Of a stretch of 6,873 nt of DNA, positions 1 to 6,491 are shown piece by piece (the stretch's first letter is position 1; every line of letters starts with the position of its first letter). The position numbers and the translations under genes were made by a program. Source of the stretch: Solobacterium sp. (GTDB taxonomy: Bacteria; Bacillota_I; Bacilli_A; Erysipelotrichales; Erysipelotrichaceae); contig JAFWEA010000175.1 of the NCBI GenBank assembly GCA_017543005.1, positions 1-6,873 of the forward strand. The letters are read 5' to 3'. The notes under the pieces are model-generated. The model saw only the letters and a program-made list of their open reading frames with translations, searched no databases and was not told where the DNA came from.

Positions 1-9
1 AAACAGAAC

Positions 10-351
10 ATGATTGTTGCAGTAACGTATGAAAATGACATGGTCTTCCAGCATTTCGGAAGAACACAGAAATTTGAACTCTATACGATTGAAAACGGTG
101 AGATTACCGGTTCGGAAGTCGTCGATACCAACGGTGTCGGTCATCATGACCTGGCGCCATGGCTGCAGGCCCGCGGGGTTGAGGCGGTTGTCTGCGGCGG
201 AATCGGTACCGGTATGATCCAGGCACTGCAGGCCTGCGGCATTGCGATCTTTGCGGGTGCTTCCGGACTGACGGAAGATGCGGTCAATGAGTATCTGCGG
301 GGCGGACTGGAAACAGTGACCGGCTCCAATTGTGAAAAACATGAATGCTGA
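10..351 (+). CDS. NifX/NifB-type dinitrogenase iron-molybdenum cofactor family protein (orphan)
   Basis: The 113-residue product is a whole single-domain member of the family that includes NifX, NifY and the C-terminal part of NifB, with a ribonuclease-H-like fold. Visible family features are the first strand MIVAVTYEND, the FGRTQKFELY segment (about residues 16-25), the VVDTNGVGHHDLAPWL loop (about 38-53) and the glycine-rich turn VVCGGIGTGM (about 60-69). Length is normal for the family (about 100-125 residues). No nitrogenase gene is nearby, so a nitrogen-fixation role is not supported. Stand-alone members are common in anaerobes and are thought to bind metal clusters or small metal cofactors. 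The tail GSNCEKHEC has two cysteines and a histidine that might bind metal (inference). The start fits the family, but only nine bases lie upstream, so the ribosome binding site is off the edge and an in-frame extension cannot be excluded. It overlaps the next gene. Confidence 0.85.
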   Translation: MIVAVTYENDMVFQHFGRTQKFELYTIENGEITGSEVVDTNGVGHHDLAPWLQARGVEAVVCGGIGTGMIQALQACGIAIFAGASGLTEDAVNEYLRGGLETVTGSNCEKHEC

Positions 352-796
352 TTTCTATTCGCTGATCTATCTGGTGCTGGATGCGGTTATCCTGGTCTGG
401 ATCGGACGGATGATCCTGAACACCCGCACGATTGTCCTGAAGACAAAGACCGGCTTCCGCTGGCTGGTGCCGCTGCTGTTTTTCACCGTAGCAGTCATCA
501 GTTATCTCCGGAACCTGCCCGGCATATTCCGCGTTATCCAGCCGGTGCTGCTGATGATCATGGGCTGCATGTACTGGTTTGTCGGCAGCGGCCTGTCCGA
601 GGATGGCATTGTCGTCATGGGACAGCTCACCCGGTATGATCATGCCGAAAACCTCGCCTATGATGATGAAGACGGTATCCTGACGTTCAGCACCGGCCGG
701 AAAAGTCACGCGCTGTTCTTCGCGATCGGTCAGGATGATGATGTGCTGAAGTTCCTCAGGGAAAGAAAACTGATTCGTACGAAAAAGAAGAAATAA
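341..796 (+). CDS. Three-helix membrane protein with cytoplasmic C-terminal domain, function unknown
   Basis: I do not recognise this family. From the ATG at 341 the product has 151 residues. Three hydrophobic stretches are visible at about residues 7-26 (LIYLVLDAVILVWIG), 40-56 (RWLVPLLFFTVAVISYL) and 65-84 (VIQPVLLMIMGCMYWFVG). The loop between the first two is basic (NTRTIVLKTKTGFR), which suggests it faces the cytoplasm. A soluble domain of about 65 residues follows (SEDGIVVMGQLTRYDHAENLAYDDEDG...), ending in a lysine run. The start is uncertain: a GTG at 332 in the same frame adds MKN, and neither start has a clear Shine-Dalgarno sequence. The gene overlaps the end of the NifX-like gene by 11 bases (20 with GTG), so translational coupling is likely. 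The two genes probably share a transcript whose promoter lies left of the window. The soluble tail could be a small ligand- or protein-binding domain, but nothing here says which. Confidence 0.75.
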   Translation: MNADFYSLIYLVLDAVILVWIGRMILNTRTIVLKTKTGFRWLVPLLFFTVAVISYLRNLPGIFRVIQPVLLMIMGCMYWFVGSGLSEDGIVVMGQLTRYDHAENLAYDDEDGILTFSTGRKSHALFFAIGQDDDVLKFLRERKLIRTKKKK

Positions 797-803
797 AAAA
801 AAC

Positions 804-830
804 AGCCCGCAGGTATATGGCCTGTGGGCT
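804..830 (-). terminator. Intrinsic terminator, mainly for the leftward unknown gene
   Basis: A ten-base stem (AGCCCGCAGG at 804-813, CCTGTGGGCT at 821-830, one G-U type pair) closes a seven-base loop. Read on the - strand it is followed by a run of eight T residues (complement of 796-803), the classic arrangement for ending the gene at 855-1262. On the + strand the downstream bases are TATCAATTGT, a weak U-tract, so it would end the membrane-protein transcript less efficiently. It lies in the 58-base gap between two convergent genes. Confidence 0.8.
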
Positions 831-854
831 TATCAATTGTTCCGTGACAGAAGA

Positions 855-1262
855 TCAGGCTTCCGGATTGTCATCGATCTCATCCGGGATGACATTCTTT
901 TCGATCTCATCGATCGAAGCAGTTGTCTCCTTCGGAATGATGATGGAAATGGTTTCGTCCTTCGGTCTGTAGGACAGCATGACGGTCATGCCATGATATT
1001 CCATGATGCTGGTGATGCCGGCAAATTTATGAGTGCCGTATTTCGCCATGAAGATTTCCCGCGGCGGCAGTTCCGGCAGTTCGATCGGGAAACCGGACCA
1101 TTCGGAATCCGGGGAGGATTCTGTCAGGATGATACCGTGGCTGGTGATGTCATTGTCTTCCAGGATGGAATAGATGTGATCGAGCATCCGCTGCTGCGTC
1201 AGGCCGTAAACATGATACGTATACGTAACGGAATTCAATTCTTCTTTCTCAGTTCTGAACAT
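855..1262 (-). CDS. Conserved-looking protein of unknown function behind a PerR-box-like operator
   Basis: The product has 135 residues and I do not recognise its family. It is soluble, with no signal peptide or membrane helix, and looks like a mixed alpha/beta fold: MFRTEKEELNSVTYTYHVYG, a helix QQRMLDHIYSILEDN, a proline-rich stretch (IELPELPPREIFMAKYG), a hydrophobic strand GMTVMLSYRP and another TISIIIPK. The C-terminus is strongly acidic (SIDEIEKN...DEIDDNPEA). There are no cysteines and no obvious metal-binding or catalytic motif. The start at 1262 is preferred because AGGAGA lies seven bases upstream. The open frame continues to a TTG at 1280, but the ribosome binding site would then lie inside the gene. 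It is a single-gene unit with its own promoter and terminator. If the operator at 1278-1298 is real, the gene may respond to peroxide or metal status (inference). Confidence 0.8.
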   Translation of the reverse strand: MFRTEKEELNSVTYTYHVYGLTQQRMLDHIYSILEDNDITSHGIILTESSPDSEWSGFPIELPELPPREIFMAKYGTHKFAGITSIMEYHGMTVMLSYRPKDETISIIIPKETTASIDEIEKNVIPDEIDDNPEA

Positions 1263-1268
1263 ACTAGA

Positions 1269-1274
1269 TCTCCT
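1269..1274 (-). promoter_or_regulatory. Ribosome binding site fixing the start at 1262
   Basis: The - strand reads AGGAGA, six of six bases complementary to the 16S anti-Shine-Dalgarno core region, followed by seven bases and the ATG at 1262-1260. This decides against the longer TTG start at 1280. Confidence 0.85.
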
Positions 1275-1277
1275 ATT

Positions 1278-1298
1278 CAATTATAATTATTGTAATTG
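1278..1298. promoter_or_regulatory. Fur-family (PerR-like) operator candidate
   Basis: A 21-base palindrome centred on 1288 pairs at nine of ten positions. Its 15-base core at 1281-1295, TTATAATTATTGTAA, matches the established Bacillus PerR box TTATAATnATTATAA at 13 of its 14 specified positions. It fits the Fur consensus (TGATAATnATTATCA) and the Zur consensus (TCGTAATnATTACGA) less well. It overlaps the -10 box and probable start point of the leftward promoter, where a bound repressor would block transcription. The region is very AT-rich, so chance symmetry is possible. Regulator identity is inference. Confidence 0.5.
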
Positions 1299-1317
1299 TT
1301 GTTAACCTAAACATCAA
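1289..1317 (-). promoter_or_regulatory. Sigma-A-type promoter of the leftward unknown gene
   Basis: On the - strand TTGATG (complement of 1312-1317) and TACAAT (complement of 1289-1294) are separated by exactly 17 bases. Transcription would start near 1282, about 20 bases before the ATG at 1262. A second TATAAT (complement of 1280-1285) lacks a well-spaced -35 box. Confidence 0.65.
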
Positions 1318-1370
1318 TCGGAGTGGGGCCGTTCTGCGGTCTTCTTTTCATCTTTTTTCACGAACCGTTA

Positions 1371-1379
1371 TGGTATGAT
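1371..1379 (+). promoter_or_regulatory. Extended -10 promoter of tex
   Basis: TGGTATGAT has the TG-n-TATAAT form of an extended -10 element, with one mismatch in the hexamer. The -35 region at 17-base spacing (TCTTTT, 1351-1356) is poor, as is usual when the TG extension is present. Transcription from about 1386 would give a leader of roughly 20 bases containing the ribosome binding site at 1391-1397. An ATG at 1375 lies inside this -10 box and is therefore not a credible start. Confidence 0.55.
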
Positions 1380-1390
1380 AGGGAAACACG

Positions 1391-1397
1391 AAGGGAG
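1391..1397 (+). promoter_or_regulatory. Ribosome binding site of tex
   Basis: AAGGGAG lies seven bases before the ATG at 1405. It supports the 1405 start over the in-frame ATG at 1375, which has no such site. Confidence 0.75.
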
Positions 1398-1404
1398 TAC
1401 CACC

Positions 1405-3711
1405 ATGAATGAATCAATTATGAAGGAAATTGCAGTGAAGCTGAATGTCAGTGACGAGTCCGTCACGAACACGCTGAAACTGCTGGAAGAAGGAAATACA
1501 GTTCCGTTTATTGCCCGTTACCGCAAGGATACGACCAAGGGTCTGGATGAAGAACAGATTCTCTTTATTGAAAAGCAGTACAAGTATGAACTGAACCTGG
1601 CCGAGCGGAAGGAATCTGTGCTGGGCCTGATCGAACAGCAGGGTAAACTGACAGATGAGATCAGAAATTCCATTATGGCCTGCACCAAACTGTCCGAGGT
1701 TGAAGACCTCTACCGGCCATACAAGCAGAAGAAAAAGACACGGGCCGGCGTCGCCATCAAGAACGGACTGCAGCCGCTGGCTGACTGGCTGCTGGCGCTG
1801 CCGGAAGGCGGGGACGTCATGGCTGAAGCCGCGAAGTATGTCAATGAGAATGTCGCTTCGGCGGAAGACGCACTGCAGGGCGCCCGCGACATCATCGCCG
1901 AGAATGTCAGCGACAATGCCAGGCTGCGCTGGAGCTTCAAGGATACGATCATGAAGACCGGTGTCCTGGTGACAAAGAAAAAGAAGGATGCGGAAGACGA
2001 GAAGCATGTCTATGAGATGTACTATGACCGTTCGGAAAAGGTCAGCACGATTGCCAATCACCGCATCATGGCCATTGACCGGGCCGAAAAGGAAAAGGTC
2101 ATAACCGTATCGTTTGAATACGATCACGAATATCTGCAGAAGCAGGCCTTTGAGGCATATGAGAAGGGCAGCCGGACCATTGCGGCAGAACAGCTGCAGG
2201 CCGCGGTCACGGACGGCTGTGAGCGGCTCCTGTTCCCGAGCATTGAAAACGAGATCCGTTCGGATCTCTCGGACCGGGCTCACCAGAGTTCGATTGAAGT
2301 TTTCTCGATGAATCTGGAGAAACTGCTGTCCCAGCCGCCTCTGAAGGGGCGGGTTGTCCTGGGCTTTGACCCGGGTTTCTACAACGGCTGCAAGCTGGCG
2401 GTGCTGGATGAAACCGGCAAGATGCTGACGGTGGAGAAGGTCTTCCCGTTCCGCGGCCGCGGTGATGAACAGGCAGCGGTGGCCGAGGCCAAGCGCAAGC
2501 TGCTGCACCTGATCACAAAGTACAGCGTGCAGATCATTGCCATCGGCAACGGCACAGCCAGCCGGGAAAGCGAAAAGCTGGTCGCCGAACTGATTCATGA
2601 CAACGGTCTGAATGTCAGCTATGCCATCGTCTCCGAAGCCGGTGCTTCCGTCTGGTCCGCCCAGGAGGATGCCCGCAAGGAATTCCCGGACCTGGCCGTA
2701 GAAGAGCGTTCCGCTGTCTCGATCGGCAGAAGACTGCTCGATCCGCTGCCGGAACTGATCAAGATTGATCCGAAGTCCATCGGCGTCGGCCAGTACCAGC
2801 ACGATCTGCCGGAGAAAGCCCTGAACGAACGCCTCGATGAAGCGATCATGAAGGTCGTCAACCGGGTCGGGGCGGACCTGAATACCGCTTCCCCGGAACT
2901 GCTGACGCATATTTCCGGTCTGAATGCCGGCATTGCCCGTGAGATTGTCAATTACCGGAATGAGAACGGCCGGTTTACGGACAGAAAGCAGCTGCTGAAA
3001 GTCAAGAAACTCGGTCCGAAGGCCTTTACCCAGTGTGCCGGCTTCCTGCGGATTGTCGGCGGGGCAGAACCGCTGGATGCGACAGCCATCCACCCGGAAA
3101 GCTATGAAGCAGCCCGCCAGGTCATGCAGGCCAGCGGCATCACCCAGCTCGGCACAGCCGATGCAGTCTTCAATGATGAAAAGATTGCGGCCCTGGGCAT
3201 TGACGCGTATACCCTGCAGGACATCAAGGATGCCATCCGGCAGCCGCTGCGGGATTACCGTGACCAGTTCGAAGGAGCCCTGCTCAAGAGTGATGTCCTG
3301 GAAATCAAGGACCTGCATATCGGGGACCAGCTCTCCGGCACAGTCCGCAATGTCGTGGACTTCGGCGCCTTCGTCGATATCGGCCTGCACGCCGACGGCC
3401 TGGTGCACATCACCCGCATGAGCATGAACCGCATCAGCCACCCGAGTGAAGTGGTTGCGGTCGGCGATATTGTCCAGGTCTATGTCATCGGCGTGGATGA
3501 GGTCAAGGAGAAGGTACAGCTGAGCCTGCTGCCGCCGGCTGATCTTGAACGCCGGGAGGCAATGATCCAGCAGAACCGCAATCGCCGTCAGAATCGTGGA
3601 AGAAAGCCGGACAATGCCAGACGTACCGAACAGAAAGTCCAGAAGAAAGAACCGGTTACCATGGAAGACGCCACGGCCAGACTCCTGGAACGGTTCGGAA
3701 AGAAACACTGA
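1405..3711 (+). CDS. tex: Tex, S1-domain RNA-binding transcription accessory protein
   Basis: Tex is a cytoplasmic nucleic-acid-binding protein, the bacterial relative of eukaryotic Spt6, that acts in transcription and RNA handling. The 768-residue product shows the full domain order. The helical N-terminal region carries NTVPFIARYRKD near residue 30. The YqgF/RNase-H-like domain starts at about 315 (VVLGFDPGFYNGCK, Asp322), with GNGTASRESEKL near 381. The hallmark block KIDPKSIGVGQYQHDL is at 453-468. A helix-hairpin-helix part runs from about 490 to 560 (LNTASPELLTHISGLN...), and the S1 domain is at 640-709 (GDQLSGTVRNVVDFGAFVDIG ... VQLSLLP). The tail after 710 is rich in Arg, Lys, Asn and Gln and is probably disordered, ending in a short helix-like ATARLLERFGKKH. 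Length is slightly above the family's usual 720-770. The start follows a ribosome binding site at seven bases. The peptidase gene begins one base after its stop codon, so the two are probably cotranscribed. Confidence 0.97.
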   Translation: MNESIMKEIAVKLNVSDESVTNTLKLLEEGNTVPFIARYRKDTTKGLDEEQILFIEKQYKYELNLAERKESVLGLIEQQGKLTDEIRNSIMACTKLSEVEDLYRPYKQKKKTRAGVAIKNGLQPLADWLLALPEGGDVMAEAAKYVNENVASAEDALQGARDIIAENVSDNARLRWSFKDTIMKTGVLVTKKKKDAEDEKHVYEMYYDRSEKVSTIANHRIMAIDRAEKEKVITVSFEYDHEYLQKQAFEAYEKGSRTIAAEQLQAAVTDGCERLLFPSIENEIRSDLSDRAHQSSIEVFSMNLEKLLSQPPLKGRVVLGFDPGFYNGCKLAVLDETGKMLTVEKVFPFRGRGDEQAAVAEAKRKLLHLITKYSVQIIAIGNGTASRESEKLVAELIHDNGLNVSYAIVSEAGASVWSAQEDARKEFPDLAVEERSAVSIGRRLLDPLPELIKIDPKSIGVGQYQHDLPEKALNERLDEAIMKVVNRVGADLNTASPELLTHISGLNAGIAREIVNYRNENGRFTDRKQLLKVKKLGPKAFTQCAGFLRIVGGAEPLDATAIHPESYEAARQVMQASGITQLGTADAVFNDEKIAALGIDAYTLQDIKDAIRQPLRDYRDQFEGALLKSDVLEIKDLHIGDQLSGTVRNVVDFGAFVDIGLHADGLVHITRMSMNRISHPSEVVAVGDIVQVYVIGVDEVKEKVQLSLLPPADLERREAMIQQNRNRRQNRGRKPDNARRTEQKVQKKEPVTMEDATARLLERFGKKH

Positions 3712-3712
3712 A

Positions 3713-4837
3713 ATGAAAAAGGAAATACTTGAATTTATTGAACAGAACCAGACTGAAGCCGTCGCCGTGCTGCAGGAACTCGGGAAGATCCCGGCTCCCA
3801 GCCACCAGGAAGACCTGCGGGCAGAATACTGCCTGAACTGGTTCCGGGCCAACGGCTTTGCCGATGCCTACATTGATGAAGCGAAGAATGTCATCTGCCG
3901 GCTGGAAACCGTGCCGGGGGAACCGTTCACGGTCTTCATGGCCCACATGGACGTCGTCTTCCCGGATACGGAGCCGCTGCCCATGGTGCGCACCGGCAGT
4001 ATCCTGGCCGCGCCTGGCATCGGGGATGACACCGCCAACCTGGTGTCCCTGATGTTCGGTCTGCGCTATGTGCTGCAGCATAGGGATGAACTGAAGCATA
4101 ATTTCATGATCATAGCCAATACCTGTGAAGAGGGACTGGGAAATCTGGACGGCACCAAGCAGATTTTCAAGGATCATGGCTATGAGATTGAGCGCTTCTA
4201 TTCCTTTGACGGCTACATCGGCGGCGTGACGGACACCCCGGTCGGCTCGCACCGGTATCGGATTACGGTAAAGACCCAGGGCGGTCACTCCTACGGTGAC
4301 TTCGGCCGGGACAATGCCATTGAGATCATGGCCCGCATCATTGGTGAACTGTATGCCATCGTGCCGCCGGCCGAGAGCTATACAACCTACAATATCGGGA
4401 CGATCGAAGGCGGCTCCACAGTCAATTCCATTGCCCAGAGCTGCACGATTCTCTATGAATACCGCTCTGACAATGACGGCTGCCTGCAGACCATGAAGGG
4501 TTACCTGGACGGGATCCTGCAGAGCTGGCAGGCCAAAGGCTATGATGTGCAGTGCGAGCTGCTGGGGGTCAGACCCGGCATGGGCGCCATGGACATGGCA
4601 GCCCTGCAGGCCTTCACCGGGCAGAACGCTGCCTGGCTCCGGGAATGCTATGACGGTGAAATCAAGATCCGGGCCGCTTCCACGGACGCCAACATCCCGC
4701 TGTCCATGGGCATCGTCGGCAATACGATCGGCACCATCGTCGGTCAGGGCGCCCATACCCGGGAGGAATGGATCGACCTGGACAGCCTGCCCACCGGCAT
4801 GGCCGTGGTGCTGAATATTCTGGATCATCAGATGTAA
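3713..4837 (+). CDS. M20-family zinc metallopeptidase (PepT/ArgE/CPG2-like)
   Basis: This cytoplasmic di-zinc hydrolase of the M20/M25/M40 clan cleaves small peptides or N-acylated amino acids; the exact substrate cannot be read from sequence. The 374-residue product keeps the metal and catalytic set: His78 and Asp80 (MAHMDVVF), Asp105 in PGIGDDTAN, the Glu139-Glu140 pair (NTCEEGLGNLDG; first Glu general base, second a ligand), Asp166 (YSFDGYIGG) and His348 (GQGAHTREEW). The lid/dimerisation domain is about 175-290, marked by KTQGGHSYGDFGRDNAIE and GGSTVNSIAQS. GDDTAN replaces the GDDKAG of PepT, a sign that it is a separate subfamily. No signal peptide is present. The start at 3713 begins the family-like MKKEILEFIEQ; the open frame extends left into tex as a shadow. 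GGAAAG (3697-3702) inside tex is a modest binding site ten bases upstream, so coupling to tex translation is likely. Confidence 0.92.
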   Translation: MKKEILEFIEQNQTEAVAVLQELGKIPAPSHQEDLRAEYCLNWFRANGFADAYIDEAKNVICRLETVPGEPFTVFMAHMDVVFPDTEPLPMVRTGSILAAPGIGDDTANLVSLMFGLRYVLQHRDELKHNFMIIANTCEEGLGNLDGTKQIFKDHGYEIERFYSFDGYIGGVTDTPVGSHRYRITVKTQGGHSYGDFGRDNAIEIMARIIGELYAIVPPAESYTTYNIGTIEGGSTVNSIAQSCTILYEYRSDNDGCLQTMKGYLDGILQSWQAKGYDVQCELLGVRPGMGAMDMAALQAFTGQNAAWLRECYDGEIKIRAASTDANIPLSMGIVGNTIGTIVGQGAHTREEWIDLDSLPTGMAVVLNILDHQM

Positions 4838-4840
4838 ATG

Positions 4841-4871
4841 AAAAGAAAACAGCCATTGGCCGTTTTCTTTT
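4841..4871. terminator. Bidirectional intrinsic terminator between convergent units
   Basis: A 14-base stem (4841-4854 with 4858-4871) closes a three-base loop, with one A-C mismatch on the + strand that becomes a G-U pair on the - strand. The stem is A-rich on the left and T-rich on the right, so each strand carries its own terminal T run (GTTTTCTTTTTG on +, GTTTTCTTTTCATTT on -). It fills the 40-base gap and can end both tex-peptidase and the kinase-tatD operon. Confidence 0.85.
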
Positions 4872-4877
4872 TGTCTA

Positions 4878-5633
4878 TTAGCGGGCAAAAACGCGGTCGA
4901 AGTTGTCTTCCACGCTTCTTTCCAGTTCTGCAAGTGAGATCCCGCGGATGCGGGCAATCGCTTCGTAGATGGCGATGATATCAGCCGGTTCGTGGCGGTG
5001 GTTCATGAGCGGGCTTTGAAACGGGGCGTCGGTTTCGATCAGAAGGCGGTCTGTCGGCATGGCGGCGATGACCATGGCCGGTTTGCGGGAACCGGGGAAC
5101 AGCACACTGGCCCCGAAGGAAATGCTGTAGCCCATCTTCACGAACTCACGGGTGGTTTCAACCGAACCGCTGTAGCTGTGTATGATGCCGGTTACCGGAT
5201 ACTGTTTCAGGATATCGATCGTGTCCCGGGTGGCCCGGCGGCTGTGGATGTCGACCGGCAGGTGCAGCTCCGCCGCCATTTCCAGCTGGGCCCTGAAGAA
5301 GTGCTGCTGGTACTCTCTGGTATGCGGATGGGAATAATAATCCAGTCCGGTTTCGCCGATCATATCGGCCTTTGAAGCCAGGACGGCTGCCTTCAGGTCG
5401 ATCAGCCGCTGCTCATCATGTTCCTCTTCCAGATCCTGCGGGTGGATGCTTATGGCCAGTCTGAAATCCGGGTACATGTCCCGCAGTTTCCTGCCGTGCC
5501 CGAGGTCATGTTCGCTGCAGCAGATGATGATCGCCTTGCGGACATCTTTCGCCAGCATCCTGGCAATCATTTCGCTGCGGTCCTGATCAAACTGCCGGGA
5601 ACCGAGATGACAGTGAGCATCTGCGAATGCCAT
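4878..5633 (-). CDS. TatD-family metal-dependent hydrolase (DNase)
   Basis: TatD proteins are cytoplasmic TIM-barrel amidohydrolase-fold enzymes with metal-dependent 3'-5' exonuclease or DNase activity. The 251-residue product has normal length and the expected metal ligands: His7 and His9 (DAHCHL), Glu94 (MIGETGLDYY), His130 (PVDIHSRRA), His152 (GIIHSYSGS) and Asp202 (LIETDAPF). SIHPQ at 62-66 corresponds to the usual GIHPH. Small departures from typical TatD are HSYSG for HCFSG and NHRHEPADI for the usual RNEP(A/S) block, which suggest a divergent subfamily rather than loss of activity. The ATG at 5633 follows GGAGGA with a tight four-base gap. It begins 17 bases after the stop of the pyridoxamine kinase gene and must be read from the same transcript, since no promoter fits in the gap. 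Nothing links the two functions biochemically. Confidence 0.93.
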   Translation of the reverse strand: MAFADAHCHLGSRQFDQDRSEMIARMLAKDVRKAIIICCSEHDLGHGRKLRDMYPDFRLAISIHPQDLEEEHDEQRLIDLKAAVLASKADMIGETGLDYYSHPHTREYQQHFFRAQLEMAAELHLPVDIHSRRATRDTIDILKQYPVTGIIHSYSGSVETTREFVKMGYSISFGASVLFPGSRKPAMVIAAMPTDRLLIETDAPFQSPLMNHRHEPADIIAIYEAIARIRGISLAELERSVEDNFDRVFAR

Positions 5634-5637
5634 GGGA

Positions 5638-5643
5638 TCCTCC
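5638..5643 (-). promoter_or_regulatory. Ribosome binding site of the TatD gene
   Basis: The - strand reads GGAGGA, four bases before the ATG at 5633. It lies inside the 17-base gap between the kinase stop and the TatD start. The spacing is short but usable, and it supports independent initiation within one operon. Confidence 0.7.
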
Positions 5644-5650
5644 GGCAGGT

Positions 5651-6484
5651 TTACTGCTTCATCAGTTCGACCAGATAGGGGATGGCTTCCTCAAAGCAGA
5701 CACCGGATCTGTAGTCATGCGGTTCGGCGATGGTCAGGCGGATGCACTCGCCCGTATACAGGCAGGCAATCCGGACAGCATCCTCAAAGGAGCGGCCGCG
5801 GATATAGGCCCCGAAGAAGGTGCTGGCCCAGATGTCCCCGGTGCCATGGAAGTTCTCCGGCTGTTTATCGGCATAGAAACTGTAATACTCATCTGTTTCG
5901 GCATTATAGGCATAGGCGCCCAGCTTTCCTTCTTCCAGGGAAATGCCGGTCAGCACGGCAATTTTACAGCCCATGTCCGTCAGTTTCTTCAGGGTGCTGC
6001 GGACATATGCCTCATCGTAATCATTGCCGGGATACGGCTCGTTCAGCAGGAAGGCTGCTTCGGTCAGGTTCGGGCAGATGATGTCAGCCCGGGCACAGAG
6101 TTTCCGCATTTCGGCAGCGAACTCTTCGTTGAAGCCGGCATACAGCTTGCCGTTGTCCGCCATGCACGGATCCACCAGGACCGGCTTGCCGCGGCCGAAG
6201 GTATCGAACAGTTTTTCAGCCAGGGCCATCTGTTCAAAGGAACCGAGATAGCCGGTATAGATGCCGTCGAACTCGAACCCTTCCCGTTCCAGATGATTCA
6301 TGATCGGTTCGATTTCCCCGGTCAGGTCATGGAAGGTGAAACCCTTGTACATGGAATGGGTGGAAAGGACGGCCGTCGGGATGACACTGGCCTCAACACC
6401 CATGGCGGAAATGACCGGCATGGCCACGGTCAGGGAACACTTGCCGAAGCAGGAAATATCCTGCATGGTAATGATACGTTTCAT
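5651..6484 (-). CDS. Pyridoxal/pyridoxamine kinase (PdxK/PdxY-type, ribokinase fold)
   Basis: This cytoplasmic enzyme phosphorylates pyridoxal, pyridoxamine or pyridoxine with ATP in the vitamin B6 salvage pathway. The 277-residue product opens with MKRIITMQDISCFGKCSL, typical of the Firmicutes pyridoxamine kinase group; this is the substrate-side N-terminus. Other landmarks are IYTGYLGS (about 75-82), VLVDPCMADNGKLY (102-115), CPNLTEAAFLL (137-147) and the ribokinase-fold anion hole with catalytic Asp217 in FHGTGDIWAS (212-221). Length matches the family. The open frame continues 22 codons upstream, but the 6484 start is supported by AAGGAG seven bases before it and by family alignment. It is the first gene of an operon with tatD and diverges from the TGS-domain gene. 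The preferred vitamer (PdxK or PdxY role) cannot be fixed, and some relatives phosphorylate hydroxymethylpyrimidine instead, so no symbol is given. Confidence 0.9.
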   Translation of the reverse strand: MKRIITMQDISCFGKCSLTVAMPVISAMGVEASVIPTAVLSTHSMYKGFTFHDLTGEIEPIMNHLEREGFEFDGIYTGYLGSFEQMALAEKLFDTFGRGKPVLVDPCMADNGKLYAGFNEEFAAEMRKLCARADIICPNLTEAAFLLNEPYPGNDYDEAYVRSTLKKLTDMGCKIAVLTGISLEEGKLGAYAYNAETDEYYSFYADKQPENFHGTGDIWASTFFGAYIRGRSFEDAVRIACLYTGECIRLTIAEPHDYRSGVCFEEAIPYLVELMKQ

Positions 6485-6491
6485 AGCTGGA

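Noticed and set aside
868..916. Repeated TCGATCTCATC-like segments
   Set aside because: They encode the acidic DEIEK/DEIDD repeats at the end of the unknown protein and are explained by its amino-acid composition, so they are not an independent repeat element.
837..1286. 149-codon open frame on the + strand over the unknown gene
   Set aside because: It begins inside the terminator region without a ribosome binding site. The - strand frame has a promoter, a ribosome binding site and a terminator in the right places.
1414..3852. Open frame of 812 codons on the strand opposite tex
   Set aside because: It is a shadow of tex caused by codon bias. The sense product is an unmistakable Tex, while the antisense translation is low-complexity and has no family features.
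3656..4957. Open frame of 433 codons opposite the M20 peptidase
   Set aside because: It runs antisense through a well-supported peptidase gene and the terminator. Its product has no recognisable domain.
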